Assembly (NCBI GenBank): GCA_017554665.1
Contig: JAFZHX010000008.1
Span: forward strand, 1-47,432
Source: Alphaproteobacteria bacterium
GTDB taxonomy: Bacteria > Pseudomonadota > Alphaproteobacteria > Rs-D84
Direction: 5' to 3'
Length of the DNA: 47,432 nucleotides
The translations under genes were made by a program, and so were the position numbers. Below are positions 1 through 7,764 of this stretch, piece by piece. The number at the start of each line of letters is the position of its first letter. Positions within the stretch are counted from its first letter, which is position 1. The notes beneath the pieces were generated by a model that ran no database searches, was not told the origin of the DNA, and saw only the letters and a program-made list of their open reading frames with translations.

Positions 1-602
1 AACAGTTTGCTGAAACACACAATGTTGGCGATGTAATCACAGGTCCAATTAAAAACACAACTGAATTTGGTTTGTTTGTTGCATTGACACCAGATTTGGA
101 CGGTATGGTTCATATCTCTGATTTGTCTTGGAACAAATTGGACGAAGAAGAATTGAAAAAATTTGTTCGTGGTCAAGAAGTTACTGCGAAGATTTTGGAT
201 ATTAACCCAGAAAAAGAACGTGTTACATTGGGTATCAAACAATTGACAGAAAGCGCAGAAAACAATGCTGTTTCTATCAAGAAAGGCGCTGTTGTATGCG
301 GTACTGTTTCCGAAATCACACCTGATGAATTGATTTTGGCATTGCCAGGTGATGCACGCGGTGTTATCCGTCGTACAGACTTGTCTCGCGAAAAATCAGA
401 ACAGGATACAGGCAAATTTAACATTGGTGATTCAGTAGAAGCATCTGTTGTTTCTGTTGAAGATAACACAGTTAAATTGTCTATCCGCGCATTGCAGGTG
501 ACATTGGAAAAACAAGCAGTGAAAGAATTCTCAAACGAAGCAGACAGTGGTTCTGTTTTGGGCGACATCTTGGGTGCTGCTATCGAAAACAGCAAAAAAT
601 AA
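1..602 (+). CDS. rpsA: 30S ribosomal protein S1, C-terminal part (5' truncated by window)
   Basis: The reading frame is open from base 3 and runs 199 codons to TAA, so the start lies outside the window. Two S1 (OB-fold) RNA-binding repeats are visible. The first, residues about 9-75, carries the typical GDVITGPI...TEFGLFVAL...GMVHISDLSW signature. The second, about 85-165, is more degenerate (KGAVVCGTVSEI, GVIRRTDLS, VKLSIRAL). S1 binds mRNA on the 30S subunit and helps initiation on structured or weak-SD messages. Closely spaced S1 repeats at the C terminus fit rpsA better than single-domain S1 proteins. The gene ends in a clear intrinsic terminator. Confidence 0.9.
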   Translation, partial: QFAETHNVGDVITGPIKNTTEFGLFVALTPDLDGMVHISDLSWNKLDEEELKKFVRGQEVTAKILDINPEKERVTLGIKQLTESAENNAVSIKKGAVVCGTVSEITPDELILALPGDARGVIRRTDLSREKSEQDTGKFNIGDSVEASVVSVEDNTVKLSIRALQVTLEKQAVKEFSNEADSGSVLGDILGAAIENSKK

Positions 603-628
603 TTTGTGTGTTTTTGAACCAAATAAAG

Positions 629-658
629 CTGGGCATAATTTGCCCAGTTTTATTTTTT
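629..658 (+). terminator. intrinsic terminator after rpsA
   Basis: A 7-bp stem CTGGGCA / TGCCCAG (629-635 with 641-647) and 5-nt loop are followed by a T-rich run. The right arm also forms part of the likely -35 element of the next gene. Confidence 0.8.
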
Positions 659-668
659 ATGATAGAAT
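640..668 (+). promoter_or_regulatory. promoter of the adenylate kinase gene, leaderless geometry
   Basis: TTGCCC (640-645), a 17-bp spacer and TAGAAT (663-668). Only 6 nt separate the -10 from the ATG at 675, so transcription would start at or within a base or two of the start codon. The -35 is embedded in the rpsA terminator stem. Confidence 0.5.
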
Positions 669-674
669 AGAGGT

Positions 675-1232
675 ATGATTAAAAAAAGACAAATGATTTT
701 AATGATGGGTGGTCAAGGTGTAGGCAAGGGGACTTTTTCAAGAATGCTGATGGCTGACCACAAGTATAGATATATCGAAGCTGGTGCGATTTTGCGTTCT
801 ATGCCGCCTGAATCGCAAGTGGCGCAGATAATATCTGTTGGGAATTTAGTGCCTGATGAATTGTTGTTTGACATAATGCGAACAGAAATATCGTTGGATG
901 ATGTTATCTTAGATGGATTCCCACGCAAGGTGTCCCAGGCTAAGTGGTTGGTGGATAACTATGCCGACAAGTTTGATATTTATGCGTTGTATCTGTCTGT
1001 GCCGCCCGAAGTTTTAATAGAGCGTATAAATAAACGTATTCGTTCTGGTTCTACGCGTGCGGATGATGCTTCTCCTGAAATTATTCAAAGACGCCTTGAT
1101 AATTACTTTAAGATAACTATGCCAGCGATTGATTGGCTGCGCACGGCTCCAAATGTGCATTTTGCTGAAATAGATGCGCGTGGTGATGTAAATGATAATT
1201 TTGCAGACATTATGAAAGCGCTGCAAAAATAA
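675..1232 (+). CDS. adk: adenylate kinase family protein
   Basis: 185 aa. It would convert ATP + AMP to 2 ADP in the cytosol. The P-loop GGQGVGKGT is at residues 12-20, the NMP-binding segment and the LDGFPRK motif lie near residues 75-85, and the LID region is short and Arg-rich (NKRIRSGSTRADD...RRLDNYF). This length fits short-LID bacterial adenylate kinases (about 185-190 aa) without the zinc-type LID insertion. The start is the first ATG after the -10 box; the mRNA is probably leaderless or nearly so. It converges on the M23 peptidase gene with only 20 bp between. A UMP/CMP kinase of the same superfamily is a less likely alternative. Confidence 0.8.
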   Translation: MIKKRQMILMMGGQGVGKGTFSRMLMADHKYRYIEAGAILRSMPPESQVAQIISVGNLVPDELLFDIMRTEISLDDVILDGFPRKVSQAKWLVDNYADKFDIYALYLSVPPEVLIERINKRIRSGSTRADDASPEIIQRRLDNYFKITMPAIDWLRTAPNVHFAEIDARGDVNDNFADIMKALQK

Positions 1233-1233
1233 C

Positions 1234-1252
1234 CAATAAAAACTTGTTTTTA
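1234..1252. terminator. weak bidirectional AT-rich hairpin between convergent genes
   Basis: ATAAAAA-CTTG-TTTTTAT symmetry lies between the adk stop and the M23 peptidase stop. It has no GC core, so termination strength is doubtful, but it is the only candidate in this 20-bp gap. Confidence 0.3.
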
Positions 1253-2287
1253 TCAGTGTACCATGATTTTGTTTGGGTATATTTTATAGTCAAACGCACC
1301 ACAACTTGTACCTGGTTCACCGCGAACGATTTTAATTTTTTTGCCATTAGGTGCAGTAACAGATTTGTTAGAACCGTAATATATAATTTCGTAATGTAAG
1401 TGCGTAAGGTCTTTATCCATTGTAGGATATTTTTGGTCGCTGCTACCACCTGTATGACCCATTAAACCAATCATGCATCCTGCGGATACCTTTTGTCCCT
1501 TTTTAACGAGTATTTTATCTAGGTGCATGTACTGAGTTGTCCAACCATTAGTATGTTTTATTCTGATATAGTTTCCTGCGGATGAGTTTTTTGTAGCATG
1601 GGTTATTAGTTCTACAGTTCCATCTGCGGTTGTGTAAATAGGCATTTGGTAAAAGTCTTCGGTACAACCAATATCGACTCCCTTGTGCGGGCGTCCACGA
1701 CCGCAACCGTACGGAGAGCAGAATAGACCCTTGTTTGTGTTTTTTATAATAGACTTGGTTCTTTTATCGGTAAATGTTCCTGTTAAATCTTCTGTATTAA
1801 CTGGCAGGCCAAAAGGCGTTTTTTGTCCGGCTTTAATATGTGGATTTTTGCGAGAACAATAACCAGCCGGAAGGTCAACTTGTGTGGGTTGTTGGTTAGG
1901 GGTTGTTTCCTCAGGTGTGGCTTCGGGTGTTTCTTTTTCTTTAGTTTTTGGTGTTGGTTTTTTTGGAGTTTCTTGTTCTTGTGTTGGCTCTTCTGTGTCT
2001 TGGTCAGGTGTGTCATAATCTTCGGATTGTTCGATGCCTTCCTTTGCTAATTCTTCTTCAATTGCGCGTTGTACTTCGTCTTCCATGGCTTCAAAATTAA
2101 TTATTTGATATGCAGATAGTCCAGCATAAGGTTTGTATCCGGTTGCCTTGTTTTCTAGCCGCTCTGTAAAAGAATAGTCTTCTGCGGTTTTTGGAAAACT
2201 GACGGGGATTATAAAAGGCGAAGTGCTTGCAGTTGCATAGCCAAAAGTGAAAGTTAAAAATAATAAAAATATACGGAATGTTTTCAT
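1253..2287 (-). CDS. secreted M23 (LytM) family metallopeptidase
   Basis: 344 aa. An N-terminal signal peptide (residues 1-20, MKTFRIFLLFLTFTFGYATA) sends it to the periplasm. Residues about 75-140 are a low-complexity Glu/Pro/Thr/Lys linker. The C-terminal half is an M23 endopeptidase domain with the zinc ligands in HKGVDIG and HLHYEI, plus GNYIRIKHTNG, YMHL and GLMGHTGGSS segments typical of the family. Such enzymes cut peptide cross-links of peptidoglycan; the conserved metal ligands suggest an active enzyme rather than an EnvC/NlpD-type degenerate activator. It lies 30 bp downstream of mraZ and probably shares its transcript. No clear SD is visible. Confidence 0.85.
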   Translation of the reverse strand: MKTFRIFLLFLTFTFGYATASTSPFIIPVSFPKTAEDYSFTERLENKATGYKPYAGLSAYQIINFEAMEDEVQRAIEEELAKEGIEQSEDYDTPDQDTEEPTQEQETPKKPTPKTKEKETPEATPEETTPNQQPTQVDLPAGYCSRKNPHIKAGQKTPFGLPVNTEDLTGTFTDKRTKSIIKNTNKGLFCSPYGCGRGRPHKGVDIGCTEDFYQMPIYTTADGTVELITHATKNSSAGNYIRIKHTNGWTTQYMHLDKILVKKGQKVSAGCMIGLMGHTGGSSDQKYPTMDKDLTHLHYEIIYYGSNKSVTAPNGKKIKIVRGEPGTSCGAFDYKIYPNKIMVH

Positions 2288-2317
2288 ATTTATATATTAC
2301 AATGTTTATAGATGAAT

Positions 2318-2731
2318 TTAACAAATGTTGTTGTTTTGTTCCTTATTAAGTTTTAGTGTTTTTTGAAATGTTTCAGGATTCCATATTTGAAAGCTGTTGC
2401 CACGACCAACGAATATGGCTTTGTCCTTGATGCCTGCGTGCTTTAATAAGTCTTTTGGTATAATTATTCTGCCAGTAATATCAAAAGCCATTTGTCGTGC
2501 TTCTGCAAACAAAGCATCTGTTTTGCTGTTTGTTCCGTGTGTGTCTGCATTGTTGGCAATTTGCTCCATACGTGCCATTGATACCCCGCCGATACAATTG
2601 GGGGCATATTGTCGATATAGCACAACACCTGCAAATTCATCATTGTTCACTGCTGCACGAAATTGAGCAGGTACAGAAACGCGTCCTTTGACATCAATCT
2701 TGTTTATAAAAGACGAAAGAAATAAAGACAT
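2318..2731 (-). CDS. mraZ: MraZ transcriptional regulator
   Basis: 137 aa from the chosen ATG at 2731, which begins MSLFLSSFINKIDVKGR as in MraZ; a longer in-frame extension to 2806 would cross the promoter and is not supported. Two SpoVT/AbrB-like half domains are visible, each with a D-x-K/T-G-R-x-x-x-P motif (DVKGRVSVPAQFR near residue 12, DITGRIIIPKDL near residue 85). MraZ normally heads the division and cell-wall (dcw) cluster and binds TGGG repeats. Here the next gene is an M23 peptidase, not rsmH/ftsL, and no TGGG repeat array is seen upstream. Usual length is about 140-150 aa. Confidence 0.88.
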   Translation of the reverse strand: MSLFLSSFINKIDVKGRVSVPAQFRAAVNNDEFAGVVLYRQYAPNCIGGVSMARMEQIANNADTHGTNSKTDALFAEARQMAFDITGRIIIPKDLLKHAGIKDKAIFVGRGNSFQIWNPETFQKTLKLNKEQNNNIC

Positions 2732-2771
2732 ATTGAATAAATTGCTGTGTTTTTTTGCCTTGTTTATACTA

Positions 2772-2800
2772 ATTTTACCACATGTAGATATGGTTGTCAA
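2772..2800 (-). promoter_or_regulatory. promoter of mraZ
   Basis: On the minus strand TTGACA (2795-2800), an exact 17-bp spacer and TAAAAT (2772-2777) lie 40 nt upstream of the mraZ ATG. This is one of the closest consensus matches in the window. Confidence 0.75.
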
Positions 2801-2891
2801 TGACAAGTCATAGTTTTCTTATGGTATTTTATGGTTTTTAGCAATAAAGTTAAAAAAAATGAAATAAAATGAAAATATTTTAATTTTGTGC

Positions 2892-2921
2892 TTGACCTGC
2901 GATTCGTTTTTGTTCTAAGAT
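2892..2921 (+). promoter_or_regulatory. promoter of the 113-aa gene and its leader
   Basis: TTGACC (2892-2897), 18-bp spacer, TAAGAT (2916-2921). A start near 2928 gives a leader of roughly 170 nt before the ATG at 3097. Confidence 0.65.
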
Positions 2922-2946
2922 GTTTGTATAGACAAGGGAAAAAGAA

Positions 2947-3018
2947 ATGAAAAGCCTAGAAATCCGCGAAAATAGCGGTTTTTTGGGAAAAATAAAAAAA
3001 CAAAAAAGTTTTATCTGA
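2947..3018 (+). CDS. possible 23-aa leader peptide (uORF)
   Basis: ATG at 2947 to TGA at 3016-3018 encodes 23 residues (MKSLEIRENSGFLGKIKKQK...) preceded by a purine-rich AAGGGAAAAAG. It sits just downstream of the predicted transcription start. A small CCGC/GCGG hairpin followed by six Ts (2964-2984) lies inside it, a geometry reminiscent of attenuator leaders. Coding status is unproven; the Lys-rich composition may simply reflect AT-rich leader sequence. Confidence 0.3.
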   Translation: MKSLEIRENSGFLGKIKKQKSFI

Positions 3019-3023
3019 CGATT

Positions 3024-3047
3024 TTGTAAATACAGCCGTATTTACAA
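3024..3047 (+). promoter_or_regulatory. perfect 10-bp hairpin in the 5' leader of the 113-aa gene
   Basis: TTGTAAATAC, loop AGCC, GTATTTACAA, perfectly complementary, about 50 nt upstream of the start codon. No long T-tract follows, so it is more likely a leader structure or a protein-binding site than a terminator. Confidence 0.5.
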
Positions 3048-3096
3048 GAAAACAAGGTAAAAACAACAAAAACGCCCGAAAGGAGGGGAAACGCGC

Positions 3097-3438
3097 ATGC
3101 AAAAAAACATTAAAGAAATCATGATTGCCTTGAATCAAGTCCTAACAACAACAGTATGGGTTAATGCTGATCGTCAGATTATTTCATTGGCCGATGAATT
3201 GAAAATTGGCTTTAACAATGCACCTCGTTCAATCGAAGATTTGCCACGCACATCATTGGTTGGTGCATATGTGTCATTGCAAATTCGTACAGATAATTTT
3301 GAAGTTCCTGCAGAAAGCATGGAAACAAAAGATTTGGCATTGCGTGTAAAAGAATTGGTATTTGCAGAAGCAAAGAAGATTATGGATGCAGCCGACTCAA
3401 CAGTTTCGTCCACAGAAGACGTAGCGATGGCCGCTTAA
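3097..3438 (+). CDS. unidentified 113-aa protein with a strong ribosome binding site
   Basis: 113 aa, no signal peptide or membrane segment, predicted soluble mixed alpha/beta with a Val/Leu-rich N-terminal half and a helical C-terminal half (about 75-100), ending in an acidic Ser/Thr/Ala tail. I do not recognise the family; it is not a convincing RpoZ. The start at 3097 follows AAAGGAGGGGAAA, one of the strongest SDs in the window, suggesting high expression. It has its own promoter, a leader of about 170 nt with a uORF and hairpins, and a structured 3' UTR ending in a terminator. It is therefore a monocistronic, possibly leader-regulated gene. ATG 3121 is an alternative start but lies far from the SD. 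Confidence 0.65.
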   Translation: MQKNIKEIMIALNQVLTTTVWVNADRQIISLADELKIGFNNAPRSIEDLPRTSLVGAYVSLQIRTDNFEVPAESMETKDLALRVKELVFAEAKKIMDAADSTVSSTEDVAMAA

Positions 3439-3476
3439 TAAAATAATAGTGGTCCATGCGCGCGTTCAGGGACAAT

Positions 3477-3541
3477 CAGTTTCCGGATAGCCGGAAGGAA
3501 GGGAGCAACTGTCGTCAAGTAATTGGCGGCAGTCTGTTTTT
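3477..3541 (+). terminator. structured 3' UTR with intrinsic terminator (or small RNA end)
   Basis: The terminator stem is ACTGTCGTC (3508-3516) with GGCGGCAGT (3525-3533), 9 bp including G-U pairs, followed by CTGTTTTT. Just upstream are a 6-bp hairpin TTCCGG-ATAG-CCGGAA (3481-3496) and an outer CAGTT/AACTG pairing (3477-3481 with 3507-3511) that would compete with the terminator stem. The 160-bp stretch 3439-3600 has no ORF; a small RNA end is possible. Confidence 0.55.
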
Positions 3542-3560
3542 GTATTAAGTGTTGTAGAAA

Positions 3561-3590
3561 AAAATGCCCCATTTGGGGCATTTTTTTGTT
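3561..3590. terminator. terminator of the nusA-infB transcript, possibly bidirectional
   Basis: ATGCCCC (3564-3570), loop ATTT, GGGGCAT (3575-3581), flanked by A runs on the left and T runs on the right, so it can work on both strands. It lies just after the infB stop on the minus strand. Confidence 0.8.
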
Positions 3591-3600
3591 TTTTAGTTTT

Positions 3601-6009
3601 TTATATCTGTGCGCGAATTTCTTCAACTTCGTAACATTCAACGCGGTCGCCTTCTTTCAAGTCGTTATACTTGTCAAAAGACATACCGAATTCAACACCA
3701 CCAGATACTTCTTTAACTTCGTTCTTTTCACGGCGCAACTGACCAATCTTGCCATCATAGATAACAACATTGTTACGCAACAGGCGAACAAATGCGTCTT
3801 TCTTGATAGTTCCTTCGGTCATACGACAACCTGCAACGCGTACACCTTTGCCAACTGTAAACAGAGCAATAACGTCTGCATAGCCGATAAATGTTTCGCG
3901 TTTTTCTGGTGCCAATTTACCAGACAAGATTTCTTTGATTTCGTCAGTAATACGATATACGACACTGTGGTATCTGATATCAACACCATTATTGCGTGCC
4001 ATATCGCGTACAGCGGAATCTGCGCGTACATTAAACGCAACAATCACTGCGCCAGATGCAGTTGCCAAGCGAATGTCGCCTTCGGTGATTTGACCTACAC
4101 CAGAAGACAAGATTTCAACACCAACTTTGTCTGTGTTAATATCTTTGACCATATCAGAAATAGCTTCAACAGAACCTTGTACGTCTGCACGCAAAATGAT
4201 TGGCAAGATAAGTTTCTTGTTGTCATCGCGTTTTGCAAACAATTCTTCCAAGCTAGAGCGTTTAACTGCATTTGCTTTGTCTTTGGATTTCTGTGCACGA
4301 TATGCTGCGACTTCACGTGTTTGTGCTTCGTTTTCCATAACGCGCAGTTCATCACCTGCGCCTGGTACTGTATTCAAGCCCAGTACGACAGTTGGTTGTC
4401 CAGGGCGTACAGATTTAACGCGTTCGCCATTAGAGTTAATCAAACCACGAACACGACCAAATGTTTCGCCTACAACGAACACATCACCAATTTTCAAAGT
4501 TCCTTGACGCATCAGTACAGTTGCAACAGCTCCCAAGCCTTTTTCTTGTTTAGCTTCGACAACATATGCAACAGCTGGCATTTCTGTATCGGCTTTTAAT
4601 TCCATCATTTCAGCTTGCAACAGAATAGCTTCTTCCAGTTTGTCCAAGCCAATTTTCTTGGTAGCAGAAATTTCAACACATTGAACATCACCACCCATTT
4701 CTTCTACTTGAACTTCTTGTTGTAGCAAGTCTGTCTTTACGCGCATAGCGTTTGCTTCTGGCAAGTCGATTTTATTGATTGCGACAATAAATGGAACTTT
4801 TGCAGCACGAATATGGTTAATCGCTTCGATTGTCTGTGGCATGATAGAGTCATTTGCAGCCACAACTAACACAACGATATCAGCCATTTGTGCACCGCGT
4901 GCGCGCATAGCTGTAAATGTTTCGTGTCCTGGTGTGTCCAAGAAAGTAATCATCTGACCAGATTGTGTTTTGACTTCATAAGAAGAAACGTGCTGTGTAA
5001 TACCACCAGCTTCGCCCGCAGCAACATTTGCATTGCGGAAAGCATCAAGCAAAGATGTTTTACCATGATCAACGTGTCCTACGACAGTAACAACAGGAGC
5101 ACGTGGTGTTAGGTGTTCTGGATTTGGTTCGCGTTCCAGAATTTCTGCGTATGGCTTTACATCAACGCGTTTTACTGTTGCGCCAAATTCGCCTGCGATC
5201 AATTCTGCTGTGTCAGCATCAATAGACTGATTAACAGAAACCATCATCCCCATTTCCATCAGCTTTTTGATAACATTACCAACTTTTTCTGCCATTGCAG
5301 CAGCCAAGTCTTTTACTGTAATAGTATCTCCCAATGTAACGACATGTTCGACCTTTTGAGGGGCCGAGAACACAGCGCGTGCTTTTTCGCGGAAACGTTT
5401 TAACGAAGCTTCGGATCTGCGACGATTTGCGCCACGCAATCCGATTTCGTCATCGTCTTCACCATCGCCTATTACGATATCACGCAGATGGATTTTTCCG
5501 GACTTTTTAAAGTCTTTCTTTGAGTTATTAAATCTATTGTTGCGTTCATCATCGTCATTATCGCGTGGTTTGCGACTTGCGCCAGCAACGGCATTATTTG
5601 TAAATACCTTTGGCTGTTGTTGATGTTTTGTTTTCTGCTGTGGTGCAGTTGTTTCAACAACTTCTGCCTCTGCAGTAGTGTTTGCGCTTTCGCGTGCGGC
5701 CAACTGAGACTTAACCTGTTCGTATTCACGATTTTCGCGTTCTATCTCAGCAGCGCGTGCAGCACGAGCAGCTTCTTCTTCTGCTTCGCGTTTTTTGCGT
5801 TCTTCTTCACGAGCCTTGGCTGCGGCCAACACTGCACGCAGTTTTTCATCTGCGGCATTTTTTGGTGTCACAGGTGTTTTTGGTTCGTCACGTAATTCTT
5901 TACTGCCAGGCGCAATGACACGACGACGGCGTTCTACGAACACCGCGTCGCCTTTTTTGCTGCGAACTGCGTCAGTTGTTACAGATTTTCCAAGTGTCAA
6001 TGTTGCCAT
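3601..6009 (-). CDS. infB: translation initiation factor IF-2
   Basis: 802 aa. This GTPase brings initiator tRNA to the 30S subunit and promotes subunit joining. The N terminus is basic, followed by a charged Glu/Arg/Ala helical stretch (about 65-115) and a low-complexity linker. The IF2_N-like domain lies around 225-290 ([20 protein letters not shown]). The G domain starts near 310 with GHVDHGKT (G1), followed by [12 protein letters not shown] (G2), DTPGHE (G3) and NKIDLP (G4). Domains II-IV follow, ending [14 protein letters not shown] sequence precedes the ATG. It is second in a nusA-infB operon and is followed by a strong terminator, so rbfA/truB are not co-transcribed here. Confidence 0.97.
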   Translation of the reverse strand: MATLTLGKSVTTDAVRSKKGDAVFVERRRRVIAPGSKELRDEPKTPVTPKNAADEKLRAVLAAAKAREEERKKREAEEEAARAARAAEIERENREYEQVKSQLAARESANTTAEAEVVETTAPQQKTKHQQQPKVFTNNAVAGASRKPRDNDDDERNNRFNNSKKDFKKSGKIHLRDIVIGDGEDDDEIGLRGANRRRSEASLKRFREKARAVFSAPQKVEHVVTLGDTITVKDLAAAMAEKVGNVIKKLMEMGMMVSVNQSIDADTAELIAGEFGATVKRVDVKPYAEILEREPNPEHLTPRAPVVTVVGHVDHGKTSLLDAFRNANVAAGEAGGITQHVSSYEVKTQSGQMITFLDTPGHETFTAMRARGAQMADIVVLVVAANDSIMPQTIEAINHIRAAKVPFIVAINKIDLPEANAMRVKTDLLQQEVQVEEMGGDVQCVEISATKKIGLDKLEEAILLQAEMMELKADTEMPAVAYVVEAKQEKGLGAVATVLMRQGTLKIGDVFVVGETFGRVRGLINSNGERVKSVRPGQPTVVLGLNTVPGAGDELRVMENEAQTREVAAYRAQKSKDKANAVKRSSLEELFAKRDDNKKLILPIILRADVQGSVEAISDMVKDINTDKVGVEILSSGVGQITEGDIRLATASGAVIVAFNVRADSAVRDMARNNGVDIRYHSVVYRITDEIKEILSGKLAPEKRETFIGYADVIALFTVGKGVRVAGCRMTEGTIKKDAFVRLLRNNVVIYDGKIGQLRREKNEVKEVSGGVEFGMSFDKYNDLKEGDRVECYEVEEIRAQI

Positions 6010-6022
6010 CTAAGCCACTCCG

Positions 6023-6034
6023 TTTTTTTTTTTT
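6023..6034. repeat. 12-bp T/A homopolymer between nusA and infB
   Basis: Twelve consecutive Ts on the plus strand (As on the coding strand), immediately upstream of the infB SD. Such tracts are prone to length change and polymerase slippage; it is outside the coding sequence. Confidence 0.7.
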
Positions 6035-6051
6035 GTTTTTTTATAGTTATT

Positions 6052-7593
6052 TTATTCTTCGTCGTCCTGTTGAATATCGTATGCGATTTCGCGAGCTTTC
6101 ATAATTACACGACCTGCCAAGCGATTTGACATTGTGTCTTCGCCCAAGATTTCAACCAGTTCGTCAGATGCCAAGTCAGCCAAGTCTTCCAAAGATTTGA
6201 TGCCAGCATTGCCTAGTTGCATAATGATTGGTCGTTTGATAAATGTAAAGTTCAACAAATCATCAGATATGCCCAGTTTATGACCTTCTTCGAAATAGTT
6301 CTTTTCGATTCTATCCAGATAGTCTTTTGCGCGTTTCTGCAATTCTGCAGCTAATTCTGGGTTAAAGCCTTCGATGCTTTCCAGTTCAGCGATATCAACA
6401 AAAGCAATTTCTTCGATTGTACGGAAGCCTTCTGTGATTAATAATTGAGCAATCATTTCATCGACATCCAAACCACCGATAAACAGTTCTGTCTTTTCTT
6501 TAAATTCTTTTGCGCGTTTTTCTTGTTCTTCTGTTTCGTTCATAACATCGATATTCCAGCCAGTCAATTGAGAGGCCAAGCGAACATTTTGTCCACGGCG
6601 ACCGATTGCCAAAGACTGTTGATCTTCATTAACAACGACAGCTGCGCTACGAGTATCTTCATCAACGATGATTTTTGCTACCTTGGCAGGTTGCATTGCG
6701 TTAACGATGAATACAGCAGGGTCTTCAGAATACAAGATAACATCGATTTTTTCGCCATGGCATTCGTTAATAACAGGTTGGATACGAGTACCTTTGATAC
6801 CAACCGTCATACCAACAGCATCAATAGAAGGATCTTGAGTTTCTACTGCGATTTTTGCATGTGAACCAGGAGCGCGAGCTACTGATTTAATTTTAATAAT
6901 ACCTTCGTAAATTTCAGGAACTTCTTGAACGAATAATTTTTCCATAAATGTTGGATGTGTACGAGTCAAGAAAATCTGAGGGCCTGTGTTAGAGCGAACA
7001 ACATCCATAATCAAAGCGCGCACACGGTCGCCAACAGCCAATTTTTCGCCAGGGATTAATTCTGTGTTTTTGATATAACCTTCGGCTTTACCGTTGATAT
7101 CAACAAAGATGTTGCCGAATTCGATGCGCTTAACAACACCACTGACGATATCGCCGATGTCATCTTTGAATTCTTCGAATTGACGGCCTTTTTCAGCATC
7201 GCGTACACGTGTAGTCATCATTTGACGTGCAGTTTGGAAAGCCATACGACCAAATTCTGGTTCTGGCAAAGAGTCTTCTACAACATCGCCAACTGATGGG
7301 TCTTTTGCATATTTTTTAGCCTGAGCTACTGTTAACATAGTGTTTGGATTATATTCTTCACCAGCAGCTTCTGGAGATTCGATAACATCGAACAAGCGCT
7401 TTACATAGATGGCGCCATTTTTACGATCGATATTTGCGATGATATTAAATTCTTCGCCATATTTGTGCTTTGCGATTTTAGCAATAGCAGCTTCCAGAGA
7501 TTCAATAACGATTTCGCGATCGATTTGTTTTTCCTGTGCCAAAGAATCAATTGCCAACAGCAAGTCTTGACGAGGCATAGATACAAAAGACAT
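6052..7593 (-). CDS. nusA: transcription termination/antitermination factor NusA
   Basis: 513 aa, usual for alphaproteobacteria. The N-terminal RNA-polymerase-binding domain spans about 1-125, the S1 domain about 135-200 ([20 protein letters not shown]), followed by two KH domains including [17 protein letters not shown] around 320-340. Two C-terminal acidic helix-hairpin-helix-like repeats follow ([30 protein letters not shown]). The start follows AAAGGAGTGAATAA. NusA modulates pausing, termination and rRNA antitermination. The usual upstream partner rimP is absent; the gene is divergent from lpxD and has its own promoter and a GC-rich leader hairpin. Confidence 0.97.
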   Translation of the reverse strand: MSFVSMPRQDLLLAIDSLAQEKQIDREIVIESLEAAIAKIAKHKYGEEFNIIANIDRKNGAIYVKRLFDVIESPEAAGEEYNPNTMLTVAQAKKYAKDPSVGDVVEDSLPEPEFGRMAFQTARQMMTTRVRDAEKGRQFEEFKDDIGDIVSGVVKRIEFGNIFVDINGKAEGYIKNTELIPGEKLAVGDRVRALIMDVVRSNTGPQIFLTRTHPTFMEKLFVQEVPEIYEGIIKIKSVARAPGSHAKIAVETQDPSIDAVGMTVGIKGTRIQPVINECHGEKIDVILYSEDPAVFIVNAMQPAKVAKIIVDEDTRSAAVVVNEDQQSLAIGRRGQNVRLASQLTGWNIDVMNETEEQEKRAKEFKEKTELFIGGLDVDEMIAQLLITEGFRTIEEIAFVDIAELESIEGFNPELAAELQKRAKDYLDRIEKNYFEEGHKLGISDDLLNFTFIKRPIIMQLGNAGIKSLEDLADLASDELVEILGEDTMSNRLAGRVIMKAREIAYDIQQDDEE

Positions 7594-7635
7594 TTATTCA
7601 CTCCTTTGTGTTTTTTTAGATGTCTTATTGAAAGA

Positions 7636-7655
7636 GCGGGGTTTCTCAACCCCGC
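7636..7655 (-). promoter_or_regulatory. GC-rich leader hairpin upstream of nusA
   Basis: Perfect 8-bp stem GCGGGGTT / AACCCCGC with a 4-nt loop, lying between the nusA promoter and its SD. No T-tract follows on either strand, so it is not a typical intrinsic terminator. It is the only strongly GC-rich element in this intergenic region. Confidence 0.55.
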
Positions 7656-7684
7656 CCTTAAAAAATTATTTAAGAACACTGTAT

Positions 7685-7712
7685 ATTATATACACGAATC
7701 GTCAAAAGACAA
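7685..7712 (-). promoter_or_regulatory. promoter of nusA-infB
   Basis: On the minus strand TTGTCT (7707-7712), 16-bp spacer and a perfect TATAAT (7685-7690). Predicted leader about 85 nt, containing the GC hairpin. Confidence 0.65.
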
Positions 7713-7726
7713 GAAAAAAATATATG

Positions 7727-7755
7727 TGGCAATGGGGATTTTTTTAATTTATAAT
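7727..7755 (+). promoter_or_regulatory. promoter of lpxD-fabZ, leaderless geometry
   Basis: A perfect TATAAT (7750-7755) lies 9 nt before the first lpxD ATG at 7765, with a weak -35 TGGCAA (7727-7732) at 17 bp. The predicted transcript starts at or just before the start codon and no SD is present. Confidence 0.5.
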
Positions 7756-7764
7756 TCTTGCACT

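Noticed and set aside
3097-3438. RNA polymerase omega subunit (RpoZ)
   Set aside because: Length is near, but the hallmark N-terminal motif of RpoZ and the NRF(D/E)L segment are missing.
3440-3545. Small SRP (4.5S) RNA, because of a CCGGAAGGAAG-type segment
   Set aside because: The bacterial SRP apex needs CAGG-x-CC-GGAA-GG-x-AGCAG with a pairing 5' arm; here the 5' side reads GATAG and the 3' side AAGGGAGC, and the flanks form an ordinary terminator instead.
3523-4599. 358-aa plus-strand ORF opposite infB
   Set aside because: It is the antisense shadow of infB, with Cys/Phe-rich composition and no start signals.
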